Below are positions 46,201-58,615 of a stretch of 64,000 nt of DNA, piece by piece. How positions within the stretch are numbered: position 1 is the first letter of the stretch; every line of letters starts with the position of its first letter. Origin of the DNA: Trifolium pratense (lineage: Eukaryota; Streptophyta; Magnoliopsida; Fabales; Fabaceae). Where the stretch lies: assembly GCF_020283565.1 (NCBI RefSeq), contig NC_060061.1, forward strand, positions 41,949,362-42,013,361, in the 5' to 3' direction. The notes beneath the pieces are model-generated. The model saw nothing but the letters and a program-made list of their open reading frames with translations. It made no database searches and had not been told where the DNA came from. Made by a program: the position numbers and the translations under genes.

Positions 46201-46300
46201 TTAATAAATGTGACACATGATGTATTTTTAAACATCATACATGATGTGTTAGTATATTATTTGATGCATGCGTAAAATAACAGTTTTACACTGACGGTGT
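43251..46300. other. Intergenic, no gene recognised
   Basis: AT-rich with poly(T) tracts. Short open frames near 44867-45151 are Lys-rich without family resemblance. GGTGTGGCTTCATCTTCT occurs at 43326 and, with one neighbouring change, at 42428. The last few hundred bases are the presumed promoter of PHT4;1. Confidence 0.4.
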
Positions 46301-46541
46301 ATATAAATTAAATTCGAGGAAGTAGTAGCAGGTGGATTGACAAATGGATGAATTTGATTTGATGGAGTAAACAATATAAACAAATTTCATTTTTCATTAT
46401 AACATTTGTATGCAATCTCCACGTGTCAAAACAAGAGCCAGTACAAATAAATATCTATCGCAAAATAAAATCTCCAAACCGTTACAGTAACAGCAAGCAA
46501 GCTGAGGAAGAAGAAGAAACCATAACAACCACGGCAGCAGG

Positions 46542-49500
46542 ATGAGTAGCAGAGCTCTACTCTTCTCATTCTCTCCACCTTCACCTTCTTCCTCACCACA
46601 ATCACGCTCCAGAATCCTCCTCTCTAACCATTCACCTTCTCCGTTTCCATTCCACTTACTGACCCGCCGGAGAGGAGGAGGAAAGGTCTGGGCGGATGTC
46701 AAGTCCGAGAAGCAAGTTCCAGAACCTTCCAGCAAGTATCAGGATCTTGCTATTCATAAGAAAGTAGCACGTGCTTTGGTTGGTGATGACGTGGAAGAAG
46801 AAGAAGAAGATGATGAAGTAGCACCATGGTGGGAAATTTTCCCTAAGAGATGGGTCATTGTTATTCTTTGCTTCTCTGCTTTTCTTCTTTGTAACATGGA
46901 TAGAGTGAGTATGCTTCTTTTTCTTCCCATTTTTTCAACCTATTCTATGAATCAATCAATTTAAAATACAAAAAAGTTGGAAATTGGAATGGAGTTGTAA
47001 TTATGTTATGAAGAATTTGCAAATGAAACTTAGATACGGTTAATAATTTAAGAAAATGAAAGTGATTGAACTAACTATATGTCAATGTGTCTTATTGTCA
47101 CTCGACACCAGACATGCATTCAATTTGAAGTGTCTAGTGCTAAGTATAGTACATTAGCAACTAACCATGAAATACAAACACACAGACACCAGATGACATG
47201 TCGACACTACTAGTAACAATTGAGAAAATGACATAATTCAATGTAATCATATGTGTCGGACATCGGGATACACCTAATTTGAGGAGTGTTCATGCTTCAT
47301 ATGCAGCTCACTAAGTTCTAATACTCTCTCAAGCCGTGCAATTTAAATTTATCGCAGCTCCATTACATAAAAAGATGTGTGTATACAAGCATAGTTTATT
47401 AGTTATTACTTGTATTGTGTTAGAAATAATATAAAACCATTGATGTGGCTCTATCCTAACAGCTTAAGCTTTTGGGATAATCTGTTATTTGACATACTTA
47501 GCAACTAAAGTGGAATGCAATTGATTAGTTTTTAGTTTTTACCTTATGGAAGTTTCTAATTAGAGATAAGTTTTTCATTCTTATTAACTTAGAGGGAACT
47601 TTATAATTTTCAAGTTGTTTAAGTAAGGGGTTTTTTTGGAATAAGTTGAGGTAGAGAACAAGGTTTTACCTAGCAATTGTGTGGCGAATCGCGATTCTTG
47701 ATACTGCGAAAAATTAGGGTCAAATTGCAGTTTAAAGACATCAAAAACCTTGATGTTGCGACAATAATTGTGGTAAAGGAAAATTGGTTTTGAAAAACTT
47801 GGTGAACAGGTTAATTTGGAATTATGGAAAAAAAATTATTTAGAATATTAGGTTAGTATTGCAGTAGATTATTCGGTTGGCTTTAGCTCTTAGAAACTTC
47901 TATCTGTTTTGCGTTTGCAGGTAAATATGAGTATTGCTATACTTCCTATGTCGGCAGAGTACAACTGGAACCCAACCACTGTAGGTTTAGTACAATCTTC
48001 TTTCTTTTGGGGATACCTTCTAACTCAGGTAAATGCAGTTTCATTTTGATTAGTAGCTTTTTGTATCTTCGTATGAGTTTGAACTTCAGGCCATGGCTCT
48101 GATGCATCGGTAGATACTTGTTGCAGATTGCCGGTGGAATATGGGCCGACACAGTGGGAGGAAAACAGGTTTTAGCATTTGGAGTCATTTGGTGGTCTGT
48201 TGCCACAATCCTCACTCCTGTAGCTGCCAAACTTGGGTTGCCTTTTCTTCTAGTTGCCCGTGCATTCATGGGAATTGGTGAGGTGCGTTCTGTTAAAATG
48301 TTCTTTGTTGCACCCGATATTGTCACTGGTTATAGTAATGATTTGATTCATATAATTGGTGATGGTTACAATATGATGATAGCATTTTTTTTTCTTCATT
48401 AGCTTACTTCTTTTGGATCTTACTAGGGGGTTGCTATGCCGGCGATGAACAATATTCTTTCGAAATGGGTTCCCGTGGCAGAGAGAAGTAGATCATTAGC
48501 TCTGGTATACAGTGGCATGTACCTTGGATCAGTCACTGGACTCGCCTTTTCACCTTTCCTAATTCATCAGTATGGATGGCCATCAGTGTTTTACTCCTTT
48601 GGTTCTCTAGGGACAGTTTGGTTTTGTATATGGCTTAGTAAGGTTAGAATTCACATATGTGAAGTTATTACCTTCGCATAGATGGTTCCTTTCTTGATAC
48701 AAATGCTTTTTATTTCAAAGTTGATCTCTTTTTTATGTATTTTCTGACTACCAAATACAAACATTTTTTTTGGTTCCAAAAAGTTCGCCTTATCTTAGTA
48801 GAACTTTTTTTGTCTTACATGCTAATTTTCTATGTTGTTTCGGGAGCTGTAGGCACATAGTTCACCACTTGATGATCCTGAAATGCGGCCAGAAGAAAAG
48901 AAGTTGATTGCTACAAACGGTTTGTCCAAGGAACCTGTGAAGGAAATACCCTGGGGGTTAATTTTGTCGAAACCACCAGTCTGGGCCCTGATAGTGTCCC
49001 ACTTTTGTCACAACTGGGGAACTTTCATTCTTCTTACATGGATGCCAACATATTATAACCAAGTAAATCTTTTTTCTTTTCTTTTCTCCGTATGTTTGCT
49101 AAGTACCCGATGTGAAGTGAACAAAGTTAGATTCATAATATTTTTGTGTATGAGTTTATTTCTATGATAAAGTTAACTTTACCTATGCATAAGAAAAAGT
49201 ACTTTTGGAAAGACAACTTAAAACTATTGCATCATCTGATTACTGATATACTAATGGATGGATAGGGAAGAGGGTAAGATGGTGATATAATAAGTGACGA
49301 GTTTATCATTTTTTTCTCATCATTCATCTGTATTCCATGTTCTCAAAAGCCATTTTATCGTCATTTCTTCTGCATGATTAGTATTGTGTGATGTGGTAAA
49401 TTGAAGGCCTTTTTTTTTTTATATATATATCTGGTTTTTCCTTTTATAATTCCCATTATTAGGATTCTTTATCTGGAGATTCTTGATATTGGTGTATGTT

Positions 49501-51646
49501 GAGTGACATAAATGTGATGCTATTTCTTTGTTCTTTTATTTGCTTGCTGATGCTTTTGATTTTTATTTTCTATAGCTTTTTTTTGTCTTTCATGAAACTC
49601 TTATAATTACAACATAAAATTGATATTATTACCTCTTTGTTCTTTCACCTAAAACATTAGTCTCTTCCTTTTAGTTCTGTTATCTCATCTATTCATATCA
49701 TTCTATTGTTGAAACTATCTTACCTGATATATTCATCAAGCTTCAATTCTCAAAACTGTCAAGATTGAAGCTAGTAGAATTCAGTTTTTGACTCGTGTTA
49801 ACCAACATTTTTTTTTTGAAACAAACAATGTTAGTAATTAGTATTGTTACTTTTTGATACGCAAAATGTTTTTATTTGCAATCTAATTGGATACTTCGAA
49901 TGCAAATGACATTGTTAAAGTTAACCAAAGGTATTTTTTCAAATATAATCATAGGTGTTGAAGTTCAATCTTACAGAATCTGGACTATTTTGTGTTTTAC
50001 CGTGGCTTACGATGGCAATTTCTGCAAATTTTGGTGGTTGGATTGCAGACACTCTTGTGACCCGAGGTGTATCTGTTACAACTGTCCGCAAGGTATCTCC
50101 CTTCAACTCTTTTTTATTTATTAGTTTTTCTTGTAGCTGACACTTGTCGAAATAGTTCTTCAGATTAATTCTTTTGACAAACATCCTTGTGTATGAGGAG
50201 TTGGGAAACAGTTTCGTATTTTTTTAGCACTAGTGCCTTTAATGGAAATGACAAAATTGTTTTCCAAATACTCATTAATATTACTGAAGCTAGCTTCAAA
50301 AAGTTTTCTACATTTTTCATCAAAAAAAAAAAGTTTTCTACATAATTTGGAGACAGATCTCTTTGGCCTATCTGTTCCTTAATCATCGAGCAGTCTAGTG
50401 CTTTTACTTCCTGTTTGATGAACTCAATTCCATTGCTACCGGCTACCAGGTTATTACTTCACACTATAGTTCTACTTTTTCTTTGCAGATAATGCAAACA
50501 GTTGGGTTTTTAGGCCCTGCTTTCTTCTTGACTCAATTGAGCCATATTAATTCTCCTGTGATGGCTGTTTTGTGTATGACTTGCAGTCAGGTTTGCTTCT
50601 CATTCTTATTCTGATAAGGAATTTTCATATTAACATAAAATCTATTCTTAAGCATCTCCTTAAATGTTTTTAGAGAAAGTGCTAGTGCTAATATAATTTC
50701 CTAAAATGTGCCGTCAATCGCAAATGGCTAAAAATAACGATTTATTCAAAATCCGCAACGCAACAGTGCAATAGCGATTTGTTCAAATTTCACTAATCTA
50801 TCGATATAGCACTGTTATAGCCTCAACATTGTTCCTAAGTCAGAGTGTCACTTGTATAACTTTTATCATGATATTTACTATTTAGTTCATACCAGGTCTT
50901 CATATTTTGCAATTTTTACAGCAAAATTAAATTTTCTTTACAACAGTGTCTTGAAAGTTTTTTTTTTTTTTTTTTTTTGACGCAGTCTTGAAAGTTCTTT
51001 TAAAACAGCATAACTATACATTTCTTTCTCGCTATAACATCATTTAAAATTAGTTACTGTTGGTTAATCCATTCATTCCATTGACCTTTCTCGTTCCTCA
51101 CTTGTTTCATATTCTTTCTGAATAGGGAACTGATGCATTCTCTCAGTCCGGATTATATTCAAACCATCAAGATATAGCTCCTCGATATTCTGTAAGAGGA
51201 TTCACTTTACCTGAAACTTTCAGTAGCATGGCATTTTATAATTTTGAAATGCAGAATAAGAATGCAAAAACAAGCAAATTGTTTGTATGCTAATTTGTTG
51301 TCCTTAGGGAAAGAAAGAAGTTTTCAATATTAATTTCCTATATTTATTCTTAGGGGATATTGCTCGGTCTATCCAATACCGCTGGAGTACTTGCTGGTGT
51401 CCTTGGAACAGCAGCAACAGGTTACATTCTGCAGCACGGTAAGTATTTGTTACTCATAATTTATTCTTACTAAATCTCAATGGTCAATTATCATGGAAGT
51501 ATTTGGAACGACGATATGACACCGTTCATTCTCTTTGCTTGTTATCAGGCTCATGGGATGATGTTTTCAAGGTTTCAGTTGGGCTGTATTTGGTCGGAAC
51601 CGTGGTGTGGAACCTTTTTTCGACTGGTGAAAAGATCATAGACTAA
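46542..51646 (+). CDS. PHT4;1: Plastid phosphate transporter, PHT4;1/ANTR1 type
   Basis: Ten exons with GT-AG sites and consistent phase: 46542-46904, 47921-48028, 48127-48282, 48427-48642, 48853-49062, 49955-50092, 50489-50590, 51126-51191, 51354-51438, 51549-51646. Total 513 residues, close to the ~512 of Arabidopsis ANTR1. Residues 1-~75 are Ser/Pro/Arg-rich and poor in acids, like a chloroplast transit peptide, then an acidic EEEEEDDE stretch. The major-facilitator core begins at WWEIFPKRWVIVILCFSAF and includes NMDRVNMSIAILPMSAEY, GGIWADTVGGKQVL, the RAFMGIGEGVAMPAMNN signature and HNWGTFILLTWMPTYY. It ends NLFSTGEKIID. The family moves inorganic phosphate with Na+ or H+; PHT4;1 acts in the thylakoid membrane and affects ATP synthesis. 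Assignment to PHT4;1 over PHT4;4 rests on recalled sequence. Intron 1 holds a solo TRIM LTR. Confidence 0.95.
47418..47494 (+). repeat. Solo TRIM LTR in intron 1 of PHT4;1
   Basis: 77 bp, TGTTAGAAATAATATAAAAC to TTATTTGACA, same family and length as the LTRs at 25206 and 25430. No primer site or second LTR follows, and no target duplication is evident. Confidence 0.85.
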
Positions 51647-53313
51647 CATACTGTTACCGATAATTGATACTTTGTCACACAACACATGTAGATACATCTT
51701 GAGTACTTTCTCACAAGAGGACTACAAGAAGAGAAACGGGTTCAAATACGAAGTAACTCTCTTTTTATCAGAACTCGTCTGATAAAATGGTAAATTTTGT
51801 GGATAGCGCGTTTCGCAGAGCAGAGGGATGGCAAATGTCTATGTTGGCCTTGAAAGATGAATTGGATTAGCTGTATGTAATCCTTAATGTATCTTTATTT
51901 ATTTTTTTCCCATATTTGGTGGGAAGTTTATAGTGATTTCTTTATTAACATCATATACGTGTAAATATAATTTCCAAACCAACACATCAATTTTGTGACA
52001 ATGAATCAAGAAAAGTAGTCAATGTAGTATTATTCATATAGAGCTTCTTTTGTCTTTCTATTTTCTTATCTACCTGATTTACTTGCAGACTTTGGTCAAT
52101 TAAGTTGGTAATGTTAGTATTGCAGTGTGCAGACTAAATATTTTAAGCTTCCATTCCATGTTAAGAGATATAATAAATTATTCATGTCTTCACCAAATAT
52201 TTGTGATTACAAATACTTACCGTGCTGCACAATGTAACCTTTTGTTGCAGAATGTGACCGTAAAAGAATGTGATTAAAAACTTTTTGCTTGAAACTTCTT
52301 GCAGTGACCAATCATATATATGCAAAAGAACAGTGGTTTTAGTTAAAAACAATCCATGCATGTGAATATGCAATATTTATGAGATTTGTGATATAGTTGA
52401 AGAGCTACTATGGATCAACCAACTTCACCTAAGCATAGGATTAGGATTGGTAATTTTGTGTCAGTGAGACTGCAGTCATCTATGAATTGATGCTATGGAT
52501 GTCAAATGCTTCATATAAAACCAAATCTAAGTTTATCTACCGGGGTAAATTGTGATTTCAATGATTAATTTTAATAAATAATAAGAGTTGGAAAAAATAG
52601 TACATATTCACAAGTACTTGAATATAATTTATGTGTGTTAGTGTTTCAAAATAATAAATTGGGCACTTTGTGTCACTCTGATGTTAATTAAGTTGGAAAA
52701 TATCAACTCATTTCACAAGGATTTGGGTTTCAGTAGTGCTATTTCTAGCAACAAAAAAAAAAGTAATCACGGATTTCTCAAGAAATAATTTCATCCATTA
52801 AATCTTGCGCTTCATTAAAAATATAGATGATTACAAATGAATAAGATAAAGAAAAATGTACCAGTAAAAAGTATCGTGACATTGTCATGATAGGTGTCTT
52901 CGCTAAGTATCATTTTCTTCTATATATTACAATTTACGACCAAACATATGTTATTACCTTAAATAAGAAAAAAAATTATAATATTTGTGTGATGAATATA
53001 TTATTGATGAACAACAACATGAATATGAAAGTCCCTATGAATTGGACCTTAAACAACAACAAAGTACACTTTAGTTGAGCAAACTGTAAGCTCAAAGTTG
53101 ACCCACCCATGACTCCACCAAGTCACCAACCTCAAACAAACATACCCTCCCAAAAACAACCGTAAATAAATATTACTATTACTAATAATAATTTAATAAC
53201 AATAACAAGGAAACACAAACAAATTAACACATTTAGTCACAAAAAAAAAAACAAATTAACACATGTATAATAATGAAATGACCACACTGCCCTTTGTACA
53301 GCATATGACCGAA
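51647..53313. other. Intergenic between convergent PHT4;1 and CYP86A genes
   Basis: Contains the 3' UTR of PHT4;1 (to perhaps 51960) and of the P450 gene on the other strand. AT-rich, no further gene seen. Confidence 0.4.
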
Positions 53314-54912
53314 TCAATGAGACACAGCAGAGTCAAGTTTCTGAAGCTGACGTGGATACAAGAACACACGTAACCCATACTTCATGAAAAGTGTTAGAGA
53401 CATTTTCTGCTGAACTTTATGACCGGGAACCGGTAATAGCCGGTAACGAATCAACACAGCAGCAGCAACAGATTTCATTTGTAGATAAGCCAAATCTTTC
53501 CCCAAACAAGTTCTCGGTCCAGCATTAAAAGCCACAAACTTATAACCATCTTTTGGCGGTTCGAACCGGTTTCCTTGAACCGATAGCCATCTCTCCGGTT
53601 TAAATTCCATGCAATCTTCACCCCAAACACTTTTCATTCTCCCAACTGAATATATCGAATACGTCACCGTTGAACCCGCCGGAACCACCGTACCGTCCGG
53701 CAACACATCATCCTCCACCGCATATTTAAAATCCTCCGGCACAGATGGATACAATCGTAATGTCTCAGCCAATGCTGCTTTCAGATAAACTAGCTTCTCC
53801 GCTTCCTCGAAATCCACCGCCTCTTCCGTCCACCGGTTACAATCTCCACCGCGAGATTCTGCTAAAACCTCCGTCAACTCCGCCAAAATCTTCTCCTCGA
53901 CGATCGGATGATTCATCACAAGCCAGAAAAACCAACTCAATGCCACTGATGAAGTATCTCTCCCGGCGAGAACAAAATTCAACGCAATGTGCATCAATTT
54001 TCCGGTGTCAAACGGTTTTCCATTGCCGTCGCGCTTTTTCAGAAACCGCGATAAAAGATCATCGGAGGGAGATTTCTCTCGAGCTGAAACTGCGTCGTTC
54101 ATGTAATTTTCAACGATTTTCAAACTCTGTTTTAGTTTCTTTTCAGCACCGAGGTCTAGAAGCTTCTGGAATCTCCAAATGAATCCGGGGTAAAGTAGTC
54201 TTTGCAATGTAGCTGCAGTAGCATTATCAAAAGAAAGAGAAAACGGGTTATCGGGTAGATCCGGAGAGAGAGTTTCCGGGTCTTTACCGAAAGTAAGTCC
54301 ACAAATGTTATCAAAAGTTAACCGTAAAAGAAGATCTTGTAAATCAACGGTTCTTTTTTCTTTAGCGGCTTTATCTAAAATACACCATAACCGGTTTTTT
54401 ATGGTTCGGTTCACCCAACGAGCCATGGCTTGACGAAGGGTTCGAGTTGTGAATTCGAGTGCAGCGGTTTTACGTTGAACCAGCCACGTGTCACCATCAC
54501 TATTGAATATTCCATGTCCTAAAAGATCATGGAAAGCGGTTTGCCATGTGGGTCCTTTCGGGTAATTGTCAAACCGGGTTCGGAGTATGTGTTCGATGTT
54601 TTTCGGGTGGCTTGTGACTGTGTAGAAGCCTTGTTTGCGAGCCAAGAAAGGGAATGGGAGGATACATGTTTGGTAAGTTGATGAACCACCGGTTTGGCTT
54701 AGGTTTGAGGTCATCCAGTCGTGAACCCGATTTCGGTTCATGAAAAGAACCGGGAGGCTGCCGAAAAATGGGAAAACTTTTGGACCGGTTAAGTTTCGAG
54801 TGAGTAAGTGGAACCAAAATAAGTATGCGGAGAGTGTAGCTGCTAGGGTGATAAAAAGTGGAAATGCATTTGTATCCATTTCCATGATCTTGTTCTGAAC
54901 AAAAGATATCAT
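53314..54912 (-). CDS. CYP86A: Cytochrome P450 CYP86A, fatty acid omega-hydroxylase
   Basis: A single uninterrupted frame of up to 532 residues. Hallmarks: an N-terminal membrane anchor ([20 protein letters not shown]), then LTGPKV, and [20 protein letters not shown] with [20 protein letters not shown], both characteristic of CYP86A. The I-helix has AGRDTSS, the K-helix E-T-L-R, then FKPERW and the haem loop [10 protein letters not shown] with Cys469 as the iron ligand. CYP86A enzymes in the ER hydroxylate the terminal carbon of fatty acids for cutin and suberin. The true start is probably internal Met10 or Met12 (MEMDTNAF), since relatives start close to the anchor; that would give ~521-523 residues. 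A TATA-like TATTTAAA lies ~130 bp upstream (55039-55046). The member number (A1, A2/4/8) cannot be fixed. Confidence 0.95.
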   Translation of the reverse strand: MISFVQNKIMEMDTNAFPLFITLAATLSAYLFWFHLLTRNLTGPKVFPFFGSLPVLFMNRNRVHDWMTSNLSQTGGSSTYQTCILPFPFLARKQGFYTVTSHPKNIEHILRTRFDNYPKGPTWQTAFHDLLGHGIFNSDGDTWLVQRKTAALEFTTRTLRQAMARWVNRTIKNRLWCILDKAAKEKRTVDLQDLLLRLTFDNICGLTFGKDPETLSPDLPDNPFSLSFDNATAATLQRLLYPGFIWRFQKLLDLGAEKKLKQSLKIVENYMNDAVSAREKSPSDDLLSRFLKKRDGNGKPFDTGKLMHIALNFVLAGRDTSSVALSWFFWLVMNHPIVEEKILAELTEVLAESRGGDCNRWTEEAVDFEEAEKLVYLKAALAETLRLYPSVPEDFKYAVEDDVLPDGTVVPAGSTVTYSIYSVGRMKSVWGEDCMEFKPERWLSVQGNRFEPPKDGYKFVAFNAGPRTCLGKDLAYLQMKSVAAAVLIRYRLLPVPGHKVQQKMSLTLFMKYGLRVFLYPRQLQKLDSAVSH

Positions 54913-55732
54913 AGTAATGAAATGTGTATTACTATAGTTATTATTGTATGGTTTGTGTGAGTGGGTATTGTTTGAGTAACTTTAAGAAGTAAATTTGGGT
55001 TTTGGTTTGGTTTGAAGTTTAAGGAGAGATAATTGGTGTTTAAATATGTAAAGAATGGGATGGGATGGAGTTTAGGAAAAGTTGGTGGGAATATTATGGT
55101 CTTACATAGTGTGATTAGTCTCTGTTTGGTTGATAGAAGTGGTACGTACGTGTGATACTAAACAAAGTAGGCATCCATGCATGGACTTATTATTACTATT
55201 TCTGTTTATAGTCATTTAGTTTCTAAAACAAGACTAGCTAGTTCAACCCAACTTTATGCGGACAACAAATTAAATCAAAGACAAAATTTATTACATTTAA
55301 GTGTTTTTCTTACATAATAATTGTATTTCAAATTTTCAATTCAAAAGCCACTATGTTTGATCTAGTGGTAAGGGGTTTGGACAATATGCACGAGGTCCTG
55401 GATTCGATCATCAGCTCCATTGTAAACCAAATTTTCAATTCGATAATTTTTGTATACTCTCTTCTCCCCGTGACAAAATATAAGTAAAATTTCACTTGTC
55501 AGGTGAGGCGGTGATAATAAGAATACTCAAAATATCAGCCTAGAAAGGCAGAGATAAGAATATTCAACATAAGTTTTTTGAAGTGACAGTATGAATACTC
55601 AAGATCAGCTTGAAAAAGCGGAAAAAAGAATACTCATCATTAGTCTGGAAGCAATGCTAAAAATATTTTGGTTGTCTAAAACAACAAATTTATTCATTCA
55701 GGATGGTAGAGTCAAATCCGTTCGGGCAGTGT

Positions 55733-55803
<71 letters not shown>

Positions 55804-57110
55804 CAATCGTAAGCACTTATGCTATAATAACCATAACAAGGTCTAAGTCCATTTTTTTAACATAAAATTTAGGTGTGTTGGATCCCGATGGCTCATTAGG
55901 GTCAAAAAAGACCTCAAAATTCACACAAGGATGCTTACAAGTTATCACCAATACCAACAAGGTGTAACTTATAGCGGAAGTTGCACCCACGTCCTTGCTT
56001 ATGAAAAATGAGTCAACTTCTTACCAACTAAATTAACTTTCGTTTGTAATAATATTTATCACTGATTATAATTCATGATAGTATATGAATTTCTTATGGT
56101 AGCACTAGGAAATAAAAAAGTGTTACTGTTTTAAAGTATAAAAATAAAGGGAAAAAAAAGGTCAAAGTTACTCTTCCTTTATTTATAGAACTACTATAAT
56201 GACTCTTATTATCCTTCATTGTTCATCTTAGGTATTATTCCTAATTTATATTCCTAACCAAACCCATAAAACAAATATATACATGTGTGTAAGCAAGTAC
56301 GCACATAGCCCCTAACTACTTTAGTGTCTTTCAAAACCAATTAATAAATTTGCCAAACTCATCTGTTTTGCTTTGCTTCTTGTGAAGCACTTCACAGTAC
56401 AGTGTAAAGTGCAAGACAATTAGTAGTTAGAGATGGTGTACCCGATAGAGAAAATGTGTTTTCTAAAAAATGTGGAAATGACTTGAAAATTTGCAATGTT
56501 TCGTGTGAGAAAAACATGTATAAACTCAAAAGACATATGAGAAAAATCTCATTTATCCCCGTTTCCCTAATAAATGACACCAACCCATCATTTTATTTTT
56601 TTCCTTTTTCTCTTATGAAAACTTGCACATTGTTTTTTGTCAAACGGTTTGTGAAACAAATGTTATGTGACGAATTTGAGAAATTGTTAGTCCAAAACTG
56701 ACCTAATTGGAATAAGTTCATTTTTGTGGTACAATGGAATTAAGTATTTTAATATGTCAAACTTATTATTACAAAATCAATTTATAAGATTACATGTATA
56801 ATTTATGAATAGATTTTTAGATGAGAAAAAGAAATATGTACCAACATGTATACATATGCTAGAAAAAAATTGCCCCCTCCCCTGAAATACTTCGTTTGAG
56901 TTCTAGAACTAGAAGTGTGTTTTTAGTTGCCCGAGTTCTAGAATTTGAACTGCGCGAATGACCGGTGATCATAGGCTTGGTCCTTAACCAGTGGCCTATT
57001 TTAATTGGTATTTGTATAGATGTTGCCTCTTATCGACGAATCGGTTGTCTCGCTCGAGTATATAAATATTGCCTTTCATCTGTCTTCCTCTCTTCTCTCA
57101 TTTATCCATC
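54913..57110. other. Intergenic; SINE-like repeat and TA microsatellite
   Basis: ~55346-55420 carries a tRNA-like pair, TGATCTAGTGGTAAGGGG (box A) and CCTGGATTCGATCATC (box B), probably a SINE. (TA)n of ~30 units runs 55738-55802. No gene recognised in the remainder. Confidence 0.5.
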
Positions 57111-57118
57111 TTTTTCTT

Positions 57119-57808
57119 ATTAAATATGCATGGATCTCAACCCCAAAAGCTAGCTCAAAGAGTGAAGTTGCTTTCACATATTTATACACTTCACATTCCG
57201 AGAACCTAAGCAATGTGAGACTTCAAACACAACAACAACCAACATATTCAACACACACCCTCACGCCTAGCGTGGTCCTGGGTCAAATGCCCACATTGCA
57301 GTTCTTAACCCGACTCTGATACCATGTTAAATATGTTTGGATCTCATCCCCAAAAGCTAGCTCAAAGAGTGAGGGTCCCCTCACATATTTATTAACTTCA
57401 CATCCCGGGAAACATAAGCAATGTGAGACTTCAAACACAACAACAACAACACCATGTTGAATGTGTTGTTGTGCTGTTGGAGATTGTTTGAAGTCCCACA
57501 TTGTTTATGTTCCCGGAATGTGAAGTGTATAAATATATGAGGGCAGCCTCACCCTTTGAGCTAGTTTTTGGGATGAGATTCAAGCATATTTAACATGGTA
57601 TTAGAGCCGGGTTAAGAACTGCAATGTGGGCATTTGACCTAGGACCACACTAGGCGTGAGGGTGGGTGTTGAATGTGTTGATGTGCTGTTGGAGATTGTT
57701 TGAAGTCCCACATTGCTTAGGTTCCCGGAATGTGAAGTGTATAAATATGTGAGGGTAACCTCATCCTTTGAGCTAGCTTTTGGGGATGAGATCCAAGCAT
57801 ATTTAACA
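57119..57808. mobile_element. Head-to-head inverted pair of TRIM retrotransposons
   Basis: Plus-strand TRIM: LTR 57455-57595, 71-bp internal region opening with TGGTATTAGAGCC, LTR 57667-57808 (TGTTGAATGTGTTG to ATATTTAACA). Minus-strand TRIM: LTR ~57119-57253, 71-bp internal region 57254-57324 with the primer site TGGTATCAGAGTC on the minus strand, LTR 57325-~57454. The two abut with almost no spacer, forming arms of ~335-354 bp. TTCTTA occurs just outside both ends (57114-57119, 57810-57815), so the pair may have inserted as one unit. Too small to encode proteins. Confidence 0.85.
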
Positions 57809-57819
57809 TTTCTTAGTTA

Positions 57820-58230
57820 GCAAATTGTGTTTGCTAGTTAACTAGCAGACTACTTTTTAGAATTTCTTACGACACACAAGAAAATATAGGGTGTGACAAA
57901 AGAAATTCTCACATTATTTAACCCATGAAGCGATTTCTTGATGAATTGGGCCTGACTCCTATCTTTATATGATCCAATACATAATTTGACAAGAAAAACC
58001 CCAAAAGGGGTATAAGAGTCAATGGATCTAGTTTAGCCACACAAACTCATAGCCTCATCAACTAAGAATATGAACCTCCAACTTGCCGTAATTTTCCATA
58101 TATGTACAAAAATAAATATAAAAAACAATCAAGATAATGCACTTGTGGAGGACTCGTGGTATAAAGCTCCATGTCAGCATACAAAACACAATCCAACGGC
58201 TCACATTCACTTGTTAGATCCAGCCACAAA
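57820..58230. other. Upstream region of TSP9
   Basis: No gene. A TATA-like ATTATATATCATG lies at ~58240, about 85 bp before the TSP9 start codon. Confidence 0.45.
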
Positions 58231-58324
58231 AGATATACATTATATATCATGATCAAATTCATCAAATTCTGTCCACACCCCATTTTCTGCTAAAGATTAG
58301 TTCAAAAATCTCAAAGATTGCAAA

Positions 58325-58615
58325 ATGGCTTCATTGATCATGTCATTTACTCCAACAACTACTAGAGTTTTTGCAGCAACTGCAACAAAAGGTACTACAA
58401 GTGCTAGTAGTAGCAAAGAAGAGAAAGGTTTTTTAGATTGGATTCTTGGTGGAATGCAAAAGGAAGATCAGTTTTTTGAAACTGATCCTATTCTCAAGAA
58501 GGTGGAAGAGAAGAGTGGAGGGACAGGTACTGCTAGCAATGGTCGCAAGAACACTGTGGCTGTGCCACAAAAGAAAAAGGGTGGTGGTTTTGGAGGCTTG
58601 TTTGCTAAGAATTAA
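58325..58615 (+). CDS. TSP9: Thylakoid soluble phosphoprotein TSP9
   Basis: An intronless 96-residue protein. The first ~22-30 residues ([18 protein letters not shown]...) are a Ser/Thr/Ala-rich plastid transit peptide. The mature part has [33 protein letters not shown], then [20 protein letters not shown] at the C-terminus, as in TSP9 of spinach and Arabidopsis (At3g47070, recalled). TSP9 is a small, mostly disordered basic protein phosphorylated on threonines in a light-dependent manner; it associates with LHCII and both photosystems on the stromal face of thylakoids. The start codon is the first ATG after the TATA-like box. Identification is firm by conserved blocks. Confidence 0.93.
   Translation: MASLIMSFTPTTTRVFAATATKGTTSASSSKEEKGFLDWILGGMQKEDQFFETDPILKKVEEKSGGTGTASNGRKNTVAVPQKKKGGGFGGLFAKN

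Noticed and set aside
42790..46300. Known conserved miRNA precursors (miR156, 160, 166, 172, 396 and others).
   Set aside because: No mature sequence of these families was seen on reading either strand.
46261..46320. A further MITE related to 4162-4350.
   Set aside because: Only one short arm is present; no inverted partner found.
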